A stretch of DNA of 64,000 nt, from assembly GCA_964620045.1 (NCBI GenBank), contig CAZUJL010000008.1:62001-126000 (forward strand), given 5' to 3'. The notes below the pieces were generated by a model, which saw only the letters and a program-made list of their open reading frames with translations, had not been told where the DNA came from and did not search any database. Below are positions 1 to 7,383 of the stretch, piece after piece. Source of the stretch: VFKU01 sp964620045 (lineage in GTDB: Bacteria > Hydrogenedentota > Hydrogenedentia > Hydrogenedentales > GCA-2746185). Position 1 is the first letter of the stretch. The number at the start of each line of letters is the position of its first letter. The translations under genes and the position numbers were made by a program.

Positions 1-66
1 CCGCCGCGCCGCGACGAGGGCATCAGCCACACGGAAATGGCGACTTTGCTGAAAGGACTCGAATAA
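1..66 (+). CDS. 3' end of an unidentified protein (partial)
   Basis: An open frame runs from the left edge and stops with TAA at 64-66. Only 21 residues are visible (ending KGLE), too few to assign a family. The next gene is a DUF2304 protein, which is often found directly after a family 2 glycosyltransferase gene, so this may be the tail of such an enzyme; that is inference from context only. The 3-base gap to the next ATG suggests one transcript. Confidence 0.55.
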   Translation, partial: PPRRDEGISHTEMATLLKGLE

Positions 67-69
67 TCC

Positions 70-453
70 ATGGGCGACGCCGCGCAGATGGCGATTCAGG
101 ATCCGCACCGGATTGCGATCACGGCGCTCAGCGTGGTGCTGTTCGCGCTGGTCGTCGAACTCGTGCGTCGCGAGTATTTGAAGGAGCGCTACGCGCTGCT
201 GTGGCTCGGGACGGCCGGTGTGGGGCTCGTGATTGGTGTTTTCCCGACGCTGATCGCGCGCGCGGCAGACGCGGTGCATTTCCAGTTGGTGACGACACTG
301 TTCGTCGTCTCGTTTGTCTATGTGCTCGGCATCATCCTCAGCTTTACGGTGATCATTTCGAAGCTGGCCGAGCGCAATCGGCGCCTCGCGCAGGATGTCG
401 CACTGCTCGCGCACCGCATCTCGCGGATCGAGGAGAACCGCAGTGGTATTTGA
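70..453 (+). CDS. DUF2304 family membrane protein
   Basis: This 127-residue protein has three hydrophobic segments at about residues 17-30, 43-62 and 72-97, followed by a charged, helical tail rich in Arg and Glu. That is the typical size and layout of DUF2304 proteins. These small membrane proteins usually sit beside polyprenol-phosphate glycosyltransferases and are thought to act in envelope glycan assembly; their biochemical role is not established. An AAGGA motif lies about 11 bases before the ATG. The gene follows the upstream partial gene by 3 bases and overlaps the next small gene by 11 bases, so the three probably form one operon. Confidence 0.8.
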   Translation: MGDAAQMAIQDPHRIAITALSVVLFALVVELVRREYLKERYALLWLGTAGVGLVIGVFPTLIARAADAVHFQLVTTLFVVSFVYVLGIILSFTVIISKLAERNRRLAQDVALLAHRISRIEENRSGI

Positions 454-610
454 TGCCGCGCGGGCGCGTACGTGGCTCGCGGCCGCGTGGATTTTCGGGT
501 GCGCGTTTTACGCGTATTTTCATTTGTCACAGGCCTTCCTGCACGAAAATGAATCCGCGCTGCGCCAAGCATTTCCCGGAATGGCATCAATTCTCTTCCA
601 AGATCGCTGA
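443..610 (+). CDS. small single-pass membrane protein, unknown
   Basis: A GTG start at 443 gives 55 residues. It lies 7 bases after a clean AGGAG at 431-435, inside the end of the DUF2304 gene (11-base overlap). The protein has one hydrophobic stretch at about residues 9-24 (WLAAAWIFGCAFYAY) and a short polar tail. I recognise no family. The well-placed ribosome site and the coupling to the DUF2304 gene are the main reasons to believe it. A longer version from an ATG at 395 would lie further inside the upstream gene and is less likely. Confidence 0.5.
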   Translation: MVFDAARARTWLAAAWIFGCAFYAYFHLSQAFLHENESALRQAFPGMASILFQDR

Positions 611-660
611 AGATTCCTCGTAAATTCTCCGGGATGTCAACGAAAGCAAACACGCGCGCG

Positions 661-688
661 TTACTGTTCCCGGTTCGCGTGTTACGAT
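661..688 (+). promoter_or_regulatory. candidate sigma70-type promoter
   Basis: TTACTG (661-666) and TACGAT (683-688) are separated by 16 bases and lie 43 bases before the start of the gene at 731. Both hexamers are imperfect matches to the consensus, so this is a weak prediction. Confidence 0.3.
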
Positions 689-730
689 GGACGACTTTGT
701 TGTGTTGAAGATGAGCGAGACCGGTTCCCG

Positions 731-1693
731 ATGAAAAAACAGCCGAGGCCACCCCGTCGCGTGCTGCGCTATGCGCTCGTCGGCATTCTCGTGGCCGTCA
801 TCGCGGTGATCGGGTTCATCGATGTGCGTTACGGCGTGCTGCTGCCGACGCTGCGTGCCAAGCCGAACGTCGCGATAAACAAGGCGGCTGTGCAGGTTGT
901 TGTCGATCCGGCCGCGATCGACCCGCTGCTGTCGAGCACGGCCCGGCCGGTTTTACCAGTGCCCGGTTGGCTGCTGCATTTCTTTATTCCCTACGAAGCC
1001 GGCGGCATCGGGATTGTGGATTTCGACAGCGAGACAATCGCGCTTACCGGGTATTTGAATGCGCGCCGATTGGCACCGTTCATCGCGCGCGAAGCGGCCA
1101 ACGTGGATTTGAGGCGCCAGGCGCCGCGCATTCGCTGGAACGGGCCGGCGTACGAAGCGCGGCCGGGCTTGCTGATTTTCGACGGCGCAATTCCACTTGA
1201 CCGGGATGCGGAAGAGTCCTTCGGCTACATGTGGGACCAGAGCATGACGCCGCCACCCCTCGCTCCGGAAGGTGGCCATTTCGTCGAAGCCATTTTCGAC
1301 AACCGCCGCGGCCATGCGTACCTTGCGTTCGCATCGTTTGTGCGGGCGTACGATATAGATCTTTCGGAAAACCAGCACGAAATCGAACTCGCCAGCCTGC
1401 AATTCGTGCGCGATGCGCGTTTCACGATGGATTTCCTGCCGCCCGATTCCTTCGAGATGCGCTTGGTGCTGAATATCACACCCGGCGACATCGAAAAACT
1501 CGGGGTTGTGAACCTCAAAGTGGCCATCGAGGAAGCCTTTGAGAAGCTCGGCCGCGAGTGGGATAAGAACCACGATCTCTCGCTGACCGGTGAGTCGCGC
1601 TGGGAAGAAAGTTCGGTCGTTTACGAGTACGAACTCGAAAGTGCGCGGAAGTTTCTGGGGCTCATTCGCGACGGCGAGCTGAAGTCGAAGTAA
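731..1693 (+). CDS. membrane-anchored protein of unknown function
   Basis: This 320-residue protein begins with a basic stretch and a hydrophobic segment at about residues 14-31, which looks like a signal anchor. The remainder is soluble and mixed alpha/beta, with no cysteines or catalytic motif that I recognise. A reasonable reading is a protein held in the inner membrane with an extracytoplasmic domain. It is separated from the preceding small gene by 120 bases and ends 3 bases before the end of the convergent recR gene. No family assignment is offered. Confidence 0.75.
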   Translation: MKKQPRPPRRVLRYALVGILVAVIAVIGFIDVRYGVLLPTLRAKPNVAINKAAVQVVVDPAAIDPLLSSTARPVLPVPGWLLHFFIPYEAGGIGIVDFDSETIALTGYLNARRLAPFIAREAANVDLRRQAPRIRWNGPAYEARPGLLIFDGAIPLDRDAEESFGYMWDQSMTPPPLAPEGGHFVEAIFDNRRGHAYLAFASFVRAYDIDLSENQHEIELASLQFVRDARFTMDFLPPDSFEMRLVLNITPGDIEKLGVVNLKVAIEEAFEKLGREWDKNHDLSLTGESRWEESSVVYEYELESARKFLGLIRDGELKSK

Positions 1694-1696
1694 CGC

Positions 1697-2296
1697 TCAG
1701 GAAATCTGCTTGCGGCCGTCGAGGGCGTGGGCGAGTGTGCCTTCGTCGGTGTATTCGAGTCCGCCGCCCATCGGCACGCCGTGTGCGATGCGCGTCACTT
1801 TCACATTTGATCCCGCTTGGCGCGCGAGGTAAAGCGCCGTGGCTTCGCCTTCGGCGGTGGCGTTCGTCGCGGCGATGATTTCTTTTACTTCACCGCTTCT
1901 CAACCGCCGGAACAACGTGCCCATTTCCAGTTCGTCGGGCCCGATGCCTTCGAGGGGATTCAGCGCGCCGTGCAAGACGTGGTACACGCCGCGGAAACTG
2001 CCGCCGCGCTCGATTGCCATCGCGCCGGACGGTTGTTCGACCACGCACACCACGCTGTGATCGCGCCTGGCATCGGCACACACCGCGCAGGGATCGTTCT
2101 CGGTGAGGTTTCGGCAAATGGAGCACTTGCGAATCGCTTCGCGAGCCCGCCGCACGGCATCGGCGAGCGCCGTGGCATCTTCGACGGGGCCGCTGAGCAG
2201 TTGCAGCGCGTAGCGCTCGGCCGTGCGTTTTCCAACGCCCGGGAGCCGCCGGAATGCGTCGATGAGGCGTTCGACCGCGGGACTATTGAGGAGCAT
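1697..2296 (-). CDS. recR: recombination mediator protein RecR
   Basis: RecR works with RecO and RecF to load RecA on gapped single-stranded DNA. The 199-residue length is normal. The helix-hairpin-helix (LPGVGKRTAERYA, residues 18-30), the four-cysteine zinc finger (C58, C61, C70, C73) and the Toprim domain that follows (from about residue 81, with VVEQPSG) are all visible. The C-terminal motif THRIAxGxPxGG is present as TRIAHGVPMGG. The gene starts inside the end of def (14-base overlap, 2283-2296), so the two are likely cotranscribed. The more common dnaX-ybaB-recR context is absent here. Confidence 0.97.
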   Translation of the reverse strand: MLLNSPAVERLIDAFRRLPGVGKRTAERYALQLLSGPVEDATALADAVRRAREAIRKCSICRNLTENDPCAVCADARRDHSVVCVVEQPSGAMAIERGGSFRGVYHVLHGALNPLEGIGPDELEMGTLFRRLRSGEVKEIIAATNATAEGEATALYLARQAGSNVKVTRIAHGVPMGGGLEYTDEGTLAHALDGRKQIS

Positions 2297-2813
2297 TTTC
2301 GGCGGCGGCCTGCTCGGCGAGTTTTTGCTCGCGCTGGCGCGCCCATTCCTCGAGTTTGTCCTGTCGCGAGAGGAGATCGAGCCGCTCGGGGAAAAGGATG
2401 CCGTTCAGGTGGTCGGTTTCGTGCTGGATGATCCGCGCGAGGAAATCCTCGGCTTCCATCTCGAAAAGCTCGCCCGTCGGTTCCTGCGCGCGCACGAGGA
2501 TGTGGGTGGCGCGCGGCACTTTCGCATATACGCCCGGCATGCTGAGGCAGCCTTCCTCGCCCTCGGCCGAGCCATTCATCTCGAGGATTTCCGGATTCAC
2601 GAAGCACATGGGTTCGCCATCCGGTTCCTGAAGTACAAAAACGCGTTTCGCGATGCCCACCTGCGGCGCGGCGAGGCCGACGCCCTCGAAGGCGTGCATG
2701 GTTTTGTAAAGGTCTTTGACGAAGAGACGCAGCTTGTCGCCGAAAATCTCGATGGGGCGCGATTTTAGCGTCAGCGGGTCATCGGGAAAATATACGATTT
2801 TGCGCACGCCCAT
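2283..2813 (-). CDS. def: peptide deformylase
   Basis: The enzyme removes the formyl group from the N-terminal methionine of new proteins. All three family motifs are present: GVGLAAPQVG (residues 44-53), EEGCLSMPG with the metal-binding Cys89, and the zinc/iron helix HETDH at 131-135. At 176 residues it is a normal bacterial deformylase with a short polar C-terminal tail (EQKLAEQAAAENA). The ATG at 2813 is preceded by AGGA. It lies 59 bases downstream of dnaA on the same strand and overlaps recR. Confidence 0.97.
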   Translation of the reverse strand: MGVRKIVYFPDDPLTLKSRPIEIFGDKLRLFVKDLYKTMHAFEGVGLAAPQVGIAKRVFVLQEPDGEPMCFVNPEILEMNGSAEGEEGCLSMPGVYAKVPRATHILVRAQEPTGELFEMEAEDFLARIIQHETDHLNGILFPERLDLLSRQDKLEEWARQREQKLAEQAAAENAPQ

Positions 2814-2872
2814 GGAGTCGATCCTCGATCGAATCCTAGCATACGCCCGACCGCCTCGCCAAGACGGAATCG

Positions 2873-4333
2873 TTATCCGCGAATGTCCTTCTCGATCTTC
2901 GCAACCATCTGCTTCAGCGTGTCGTCTCGTTCAACTTCCTCGCTGATTTTTTGGCAGGCGTAAAGCACCGTAGTGTGGTCCTTGCCGCCGAACACCTCGC
3001 CGATTTCGCTCAGCGTCATGCCGGGGATCAAGTCCTTGCACAGGTACATTGCGATCTGGCGCGGGTACGCGATCTGCCGCTGCCGGCTGCGGCCGCGCAT
3101 ATCGAGAATGCGGACGTCGAAGTGCTCGGCGACGGCTTTTTGAATGCGTTCGAAGGTGATCGTCCTCAGTTTGGAACGGCCAATCAGGTCCTTCAACACT
3201 TGCTCGACCAGCGGTATGTTGACCTGCTGTCCGGTGAGTTTGCTGTAGGCCAGCACGGTCACCAGCGCGCCCTCGAGCTCGCGGATATTGCTGGTCACCA
3301 TCGTGGCGATGAAGCGCACGACTTCCTGATCGAGCGTGACGGATTCTTCGGCGGCCTTGTTCTGCAGGATCGCCATGCGCGTCTCGAAATCGGGCGGCTG
3401 AATGTCGGAGACGAGACCCCATTCGAAGCGCGAGACAAGGCGATCTTCCATGCCCTGAATTTCCTTCGGGCCGCGATCGCTCGAGAGCACAATCTGCTTG
3501 TGCATGTCGTAGAGTTCATTGAAGGTGTGGAAGAACTCTTCCTGCGTGGCTTCCTTGCCGGCGATGAAGTGAATGTCGTCGATGAGCAGCACGTCGGCCT
3601 GGCGATATTTCGCGCGGAATTTCGGCGCGGCCTTTTTCTGGATGCTTTCGATGAGCTGGTTCGTGAACAGCTCCGAGGTGATCATCACAATGTTGAGTTC
3701 CGGATTGCGCCGGAGCATTTCCTGGCCGATCGCGTGCATGAGGTGCGTCTTGCCGAGGCCCGTCTGTCCGTAGAGGAAGAGCGGGTTATAGGCGCGTGCG
3801 GGAGTTTCAACGACGGCTTTCGCCGCCGCGTGCGCGAAGCGATTGCCCGCGCCGATGACGAAACGGTCGAAGGTGTAGCGTTCTTTGAAGCCGAGGGCGC
3901 GGCTCGCGCGCGCAGCGCTGAAATCGCGCGAGGGGCCGTGTGGGTGTACGGGCGCGGGAGCGGTGCGCTGGGCCGGGCGCACGCCGGCGGTTTTGTTGGG
4001 AAGAGGTGTGTTCCGCGTGCTGGCGTCCGCCGCCACCACGAGATACTTGATGTCCTTGAAGCCGGGGAGAAGCTCGGTCAGGACTTTTGCGATCGCTTCG
4101 CCGTAGTGTTCGCGCAACCAGTTGGCGAAGAACTGGTTGGGAACGCGGACGTTCAGGATGCCGTCGCGATACGAATCGAAACGGGTGGGGGCGAGCCAAT
4201 TTTCAAAGCTGTGTTCGTCGAGCACCGGCCGCAAGCGTTCCTGCGCCAGGGCCCATGGGTTGTCTACAAACTGAAGGTCTTTCGTCGTGCGTACTTCGCC
4301 TGTCGATTCCAACACGTTTTCACCCGACCCCAT
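2873..4333 (-). CDS. dnaA: chromosomal replication initiator DnaA
   Basis: DnaA binds and melts the replication origin. Taking the ATG at 4333 gives 486 residues; an upstream TTG at 4387 would add 18 residues without resemblance to the family. Domain I begins at about residue 26 (NPWALAQERL). A proline-rich linker follows, then the AAA+ core with Walker A GQTGLGKTH (K195) and Walker B IDDIHF (D252, D253). The C-terminal helix-turn-helix contains the DnaA signature GGKDHTTVLYACQKI. The neighbours are mazG-like, def and recR instead of dnaN-recF, and I saw no cluster of DnaA boxes nearby, so the origin need not be here. Confidence 0.97.
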   Translation of the reverse strand: MGSGENVLESTGEVRTTKDLQFVDNPWALAQERLRPVLDEHSFENWLAPTRFDSYRDGILNVRVPNQFFANWLREHYGEAIAKVLTELLPGFKDIKYLVVAADASTRNTPLPNKTAGVRPAQRTAPAPVHPHGPSRDFSAARASRALGFKERYTFDRFVIGAGNRFAHAAAKAVVETPARAYNPLFLYGQTGLGKTHLMHAIGQEMLRRNPELNIVMITSELFTNQLIESIQKKAAPKFRAKYRQADVLLIDDIHFIAGKEATQEEFFHTFNELYDMHKQIVLSSDRGPKEIQGMEDRLVSRFEWGLVSDIQPPDFETRMAILQNKAAEESVTLDQEVVRFIATMVTSNIRELEGALVTVLAYSKLTGQQVNIPLVEQVLKDLIGRSKLRTITFERIQKAVAEHFDVRILDMRGRSRQRQIAYPRQIAMYLCKDLIPGMTLSEIGEVFGGKDHTTVLYACQKISEEVERDDTLKQMVAKIEKDIRG

Positions 4334-4402
4334 GTTCAGCGCCCCTATACCTTCTGCGTGCTGCCGCCGGCCCCGACTGCCGGACAACCTCGCCCGCTGC
4401 CC

Positions 4403-4822
4403 CTACTTTTTAATGACATTCCAAACCGAATCGAGTTCCTCCAGGCTACAGTCTTCAAGTCGCCGTCCGCGCCGCGAGAATTCCTCGCGCAGGCGCGTGA
4501 ACCGGCTATCGAATTTCGAATTCGCCGAGTGCAGAGCGTCACTTGCGTCGATCGCGATGAAACGGGACACGTTCACCACTGAGAACAAAAGGTCCCCCAG
4601 TTCCTCGCGCATCTCGTTCGTATTCCCCCGCGCGATGGCTTCGTCGAGTTCGCCGACTTCTTCCCGCAGCTTGCCGAGCGCGCCGCGCACATCGGGCCAA
4701 TCGAATCCAACCCGTGCCGCGGCCAATTGCAACTTGCGCGCCTCCGACAACGCGTCGTTCAATGTCGTGCACTCCGCCGTTTCGGCACGAGACAGAGTGA
4801 ACACGCGGTGTCGAAAAGACAC
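4403..4822 (-). CDS. MazG-like nucleotide pyrophosphohydrolase, half-length
   Basis: MazG proteins hydrolyse nucleoside triphosphates to monophosphates. This 139-residue protein matches the C-terminal half of full-length MazG: KLQ..AARVGFDW, then the metal-binding helices KLREEVGELDEAI and EELGDLLFSVVN, ending LEELDSVWNVIK. The N-terminal half with its PWD motif is missing, so this is a stand-alone domain or a shortened gene. The start at 4822 is GTG, with GGGGGAG just upstream at short spacing. It is 69 bases upstream of dnaA on the same strand and probably shares its promoter. Confidence 0.85.
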   Translation of the reverse strand: MSFRHRVFTLSRAETAECTTLNDALSEARKLQLAAARVGFDWPDVRGALGKLREEVGELDEAIARGNTNEMREELGDLLFSVVNVSRFIAIDASDALHSANSKFDSRFTRLREEFSRRGRRLEDCSLEELDSVWNVIKK

Positions 4823-5155
4823 ACCGCTCCCCCGTACAAAATGCCACTACCTGAGAGGAGTTCTCGACGATCGAACGCCCAGCCCGTCGCCGTATTTTTA
4901 CACGAAGCAAACAGCCGCTTCGCAAAAGAAAAAGCAATTCGCGAATCTTAGCACACGATTAGGTCATGCGCAAGCAGAAATTTTCGCACGCAGTGCGCAT
5001 TGTTTCGGAAAATGTCACTACACACTTGACATTTTGGATGCGCGGTGATTTGTGGCGTATTCTTGAGTCCGCGGCGCAGCACTCAGGGGGAATGCGCACG
5101 GAAACATTCGCCGCGATTTTCGATTCCGTTTTCGTGCGCGGAAAAAATTCTGCGC
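4823..5155. other. 333-base divergent intergenic region
   Basis: This AT-richer gap separates mazG-dnaA (leftward) from pdxA (rightward) and should hold both promoters. A perfect TTGACA lies at 5026-5031 on the plus strand, but no convincing -10 follows at 16-18 bases. A short inverted repeat CGCAC-GCA-GTGCG occurs at 4986-4998. I found no open frame worth calling, no tRNA and no DnaA-box cluster. Confidence 0.5.
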
Positions 5156-6160
5156 ATGACGACACCAATCGCAATTACGATGGGCGACGTGAACGGCGTC
5201 GGACCGGAGATCATTGCCCGGGCGTTTGCGCAGCCGGCCTTCCTTCGCGAAGTTCATCCGATCATTCTGGGATCCGTGGACGCGTATGCGCGTGCCGCGG
5301 AACACGTGCGCGGCGCGCCGAAGCCGGTGGCTATTTCATCGGCACGCCAGGCAGCCCCCGTCGACGGACAGTTGCCGTTTCTGGAAGTGGCCGTCACAGC
5401 GCCGGCCTATCGGCCGGGTCAACTCGATGCCGCCGCGGGCCGGGCGGCCATGCTGTGGCTGGAACAGGCCGTGGATCTGGCAATGGCGGGGGAGGTTGCG
5501 GCCGTGGTGACCTGCCCGATCAATAAAGAAGGCATCCACCGCGCGGGGTACACCTGCCGCGGGCACACGGATTTCATCGCCCAGCGCACCGGCGCGCCGG
5601 ACTACCGCATGTCGCTCGTCGTGCGCGATCTGCTGGTGATTCACATCAGCGACCACGTGTCGTTGCGCGCGGCGCTCGATGAAGTGCGCCGGGATCGCAT
5701 TGAGGACAGTATCCGCATTGCCGATACCGCGCTTAAACAGCTCGGCCGTCCGCAGCGGCGCATCGCGGTGGCCGGGCTCAATCCTCACGCCGGAGAATCG
5801 GGCGCGTTTGGCAATGAGGAGGCCCGCGAAATCGCTCCGGCCATACAGGCCTGCCGCGCGGCGGGGATCGATTGCTCCGGGCCGCATTCGCCCGATGCCG
5901 TGTTTCGCCATGCCATTGAAGGCCGTTACGACGCCGTGATTGCGATGTACCACGACCAAGGACATATTCCAATGAAGCTGCAGGGCATCGACGATGGCAT
6001 CAACATTACCCTGGGCATTCCCATCGTGCGCACGTCCGTCGATCACGGCACCGCGTACGACATTGCGGGCAAGGGCATCGCGCGCGAGGACAGTCTTGTC
6101 GCCGCGTGTCGCCTTGCCGCGCGGCTTGGCCGTTCCGTGGACTCGAAGGTGGCCCAATGA
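5156..6160 (+). CDS. pdxA: 4-hydroxythreonine-4-phosphate dehydrogenase
   Basis: PdxA oxidises 4-phospho-hydroxy-L-threonine in the DXP-dependent route to pyridoxal phosphate. From the ATG at 5156 it has 334 residues, the usual length. It opens with the typical ITMGDVNGVGPEII. The metal and substrate motifs CRGHTDFIAQRTG and MYHDQGHIPMKL are intact, as is the C-terminal SVDHGTAYDIAGKG. A longer frame begins at 5045 but the added residues do not resemble the family. The stop overlaps the start of the next gene as ATGA (6157-6160), so the exported VCBS protein is translationally coupled to it. Confidence 0.97.
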   Translation: MTTPIAITMGDVNGVGPEIIARAFAQPAFLREVHPIILGSVDAYARAAEHVRGAPKPVAISSARQAAPVDGQLPFLEVAVTAPAYRPGQLDAAAGRAAMLWLEQAVDLAMAGEVAAVVTCPINKEGIHRAGYTCRGHTDFIAQRTGAPDYRMSLVVRDLLVIHISDHVSLRAALDEVRRDRIEDSIRIADTALKQLGRPQRRIAVAGLNPHAGESGAFGNEEAREIAPAIQACRAAGIDCSGPHSPDAVFRHAIEGRYDAVIAMYHDQGHIPMKLQGIDDGINITLGIPIVRTSVDHGTAYDIAGKGIAREDSLVAACRLAARLGRSVDSKVAQ

Positions 6161-7383
6161 TTCATTCGTTGATCCTTGCCGGCGTGATCGCGGCCGCAGC
6201 GCAGAACTCGCAGACCTTTGAGGTGCAAGCCAAACGATATCGTGTCGGCCCGAACCCGACGTCTGTTGTGCTTGCCGATATGAACGAAGACGGCCGGCTG
6301 GATTTGCTGACGACGAACCGAGGCCGCTTGATGGATCCGCGCGATGTGCGCCCGGCCGAAGAAAATGTTTCCTATCTCATTGGCAAACCGGACGGTAGTT
6401 TCGATGCGCAGCCGCCGTTGCCGTGCGGCTACGGCCCCTATCAGGTGGTCGTGGCGAACATCGATGCGCTGCGCGCGCCAGACCTCGTCGTGGCGAACTT
6501 TCATGCCGTGCGTAACCGCGACATTACGCTGCTGCGCAATCTCGACGAGGAAGTCTTCGAGCCGCGCCACTTCGCTGTGCCCGATGACGTGTTGCGCTAC
6601 ACGCAGATGCGCGACAGCGAAGGCCAGCCGCTGTTCACCACGCCGGGGCTTACGGCCGTGGCCGTGGCCGATCTTGACGCTGACGGGTATCGCGACGCGA
6701 TCGCGACCGGCTGGAGTAGCGACGTGCTCGTTCTGTTCCCCGGCGATCCGCAGTCGTATTTCGCCGATGCCGTGGTGACGGCGCTGTCCGGCGGCCCGCG
6801 CGATCTGGTGGTGGAGGACTTCGATGGCGACAACATCGACGATCTCGCTGTGACGCTCTACAACGCCGACGAGGTGGCGTTGCTCAAGGGGACCGGCAAA
6901 GGTGAATTCGAACTCGTGGATAAATTCTCCGCGCGGGGCAAGATGCCGCACAAGATTCGCGTCGCGGACGTTAACGGCGACCGCAAACGCGATCTGGTCG
7001 TCACGCATGCGCAGAGCGACGACTCGGTGGTGATTTTTTTTGGTGATGGAGGCTTCAGTTTCGAAGTCGCGCAGGAATTTCGGTTGGGGGAGAACCGCTT
7101 CCAGCGCGAATTCGGCATTGAAGACATCGTCGTGCGCGACTTTAACGGAGACAACAAGCCGGATGTCGCGCTGGCCTGCGCAGCAGCCGGCTCGGTGGTT
7201 CTGATGCGCAATGAGTCAACGGGCTCCGACGTGCCGTTGCGTTTCGCGCAGGAGACCTATCCGATCGCGGACGCCCAGCCCTACGCGTTGGCGGCGGGTG
7301 ACGTAAATCAGGATGGACAAACGGATCTGGCGGTCGCGCTGTGGGGAGCGGATTCGGTCGCGCTATTGTTCAACCGGCCCTGA
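6157..7383 (+). CDS. exported VCBS/FG-GAP repeat protein
   Basis: The ATG at 6157 gives 408 residues with a short signal peptide (MIHSLILAGVIAAAAQ). The mature part has repeated units built around calcium-loop motifs such as DMNEDGRLDLL, DLDADGYRDAI, DFDGDNIDDLA, DVNGDRKRDLV, DFNGDNKPDVA and DVNQDGQTDLA, as in integrin-like beta-propellers. A cell-surface or periplasmic binding role is likely, but the ligand is unknown. The start overlaps the pdxA stop by 4 bases, an unusual pairing of a cytoplasmic cofactor enzyme with an exported protein. The 3' end overlaps the convergent transglutaminase gene by 14 bases. Confidence 0.88.
   Translation: MIHSLILAGVIAAAAQNSQTFEVQAKRYRVGPNPTSVVLADMNEDGRLDLLTTNRGRLMDPRDVRPAEENVSYLIGKPDGSFDAQPPLPCGYGPYQVVVANIDALRAPDLVVANFHAVRNRDITLLRNLDEEVFEPRHFAVPDDVLRYTQMRDSEGQPLFTTPGLTAVAVADLDADGYRDAIATGWSSDVLVLFPGDPQSYFADAVVTALSGGPRDLVVEDFDGDNIDDLAVTLYNADEVALLKGTGKGEFELVDKFSARGKMPHKIRVADVNGDRKRDLVVTHAQSDDSVVIFFGDGGFSFEVAQEFRLGENRFQREFGIEDIVVRDFNGDNKPDVALACAAAGSVVLMRNESTGSDVPLRFAQETYPIADAQPYALAAGDVNQDGQTDLAVALWGADSVALLFNRP

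Noticed and set aside
2869..2877. TTATCCGCG near the dnaA stop, resembling a DnaA box
   Set aside because: Two mismatches to TTATCCACA and no second box nearby, so not evidence for oriC.
2951..4582. 543-codon plus-strand frame opposite dnaA
   Set aside because: dnaA is unmistakable on the other strand; this translation has no domain and starts inside it.
5026..5061. TTGACA at 5026-5031 as a full pdxA promoter
   Set aside because: No acceptable -10 hexamer lies 16-18 bases downstream, so it is only noted in the intergenic entry.
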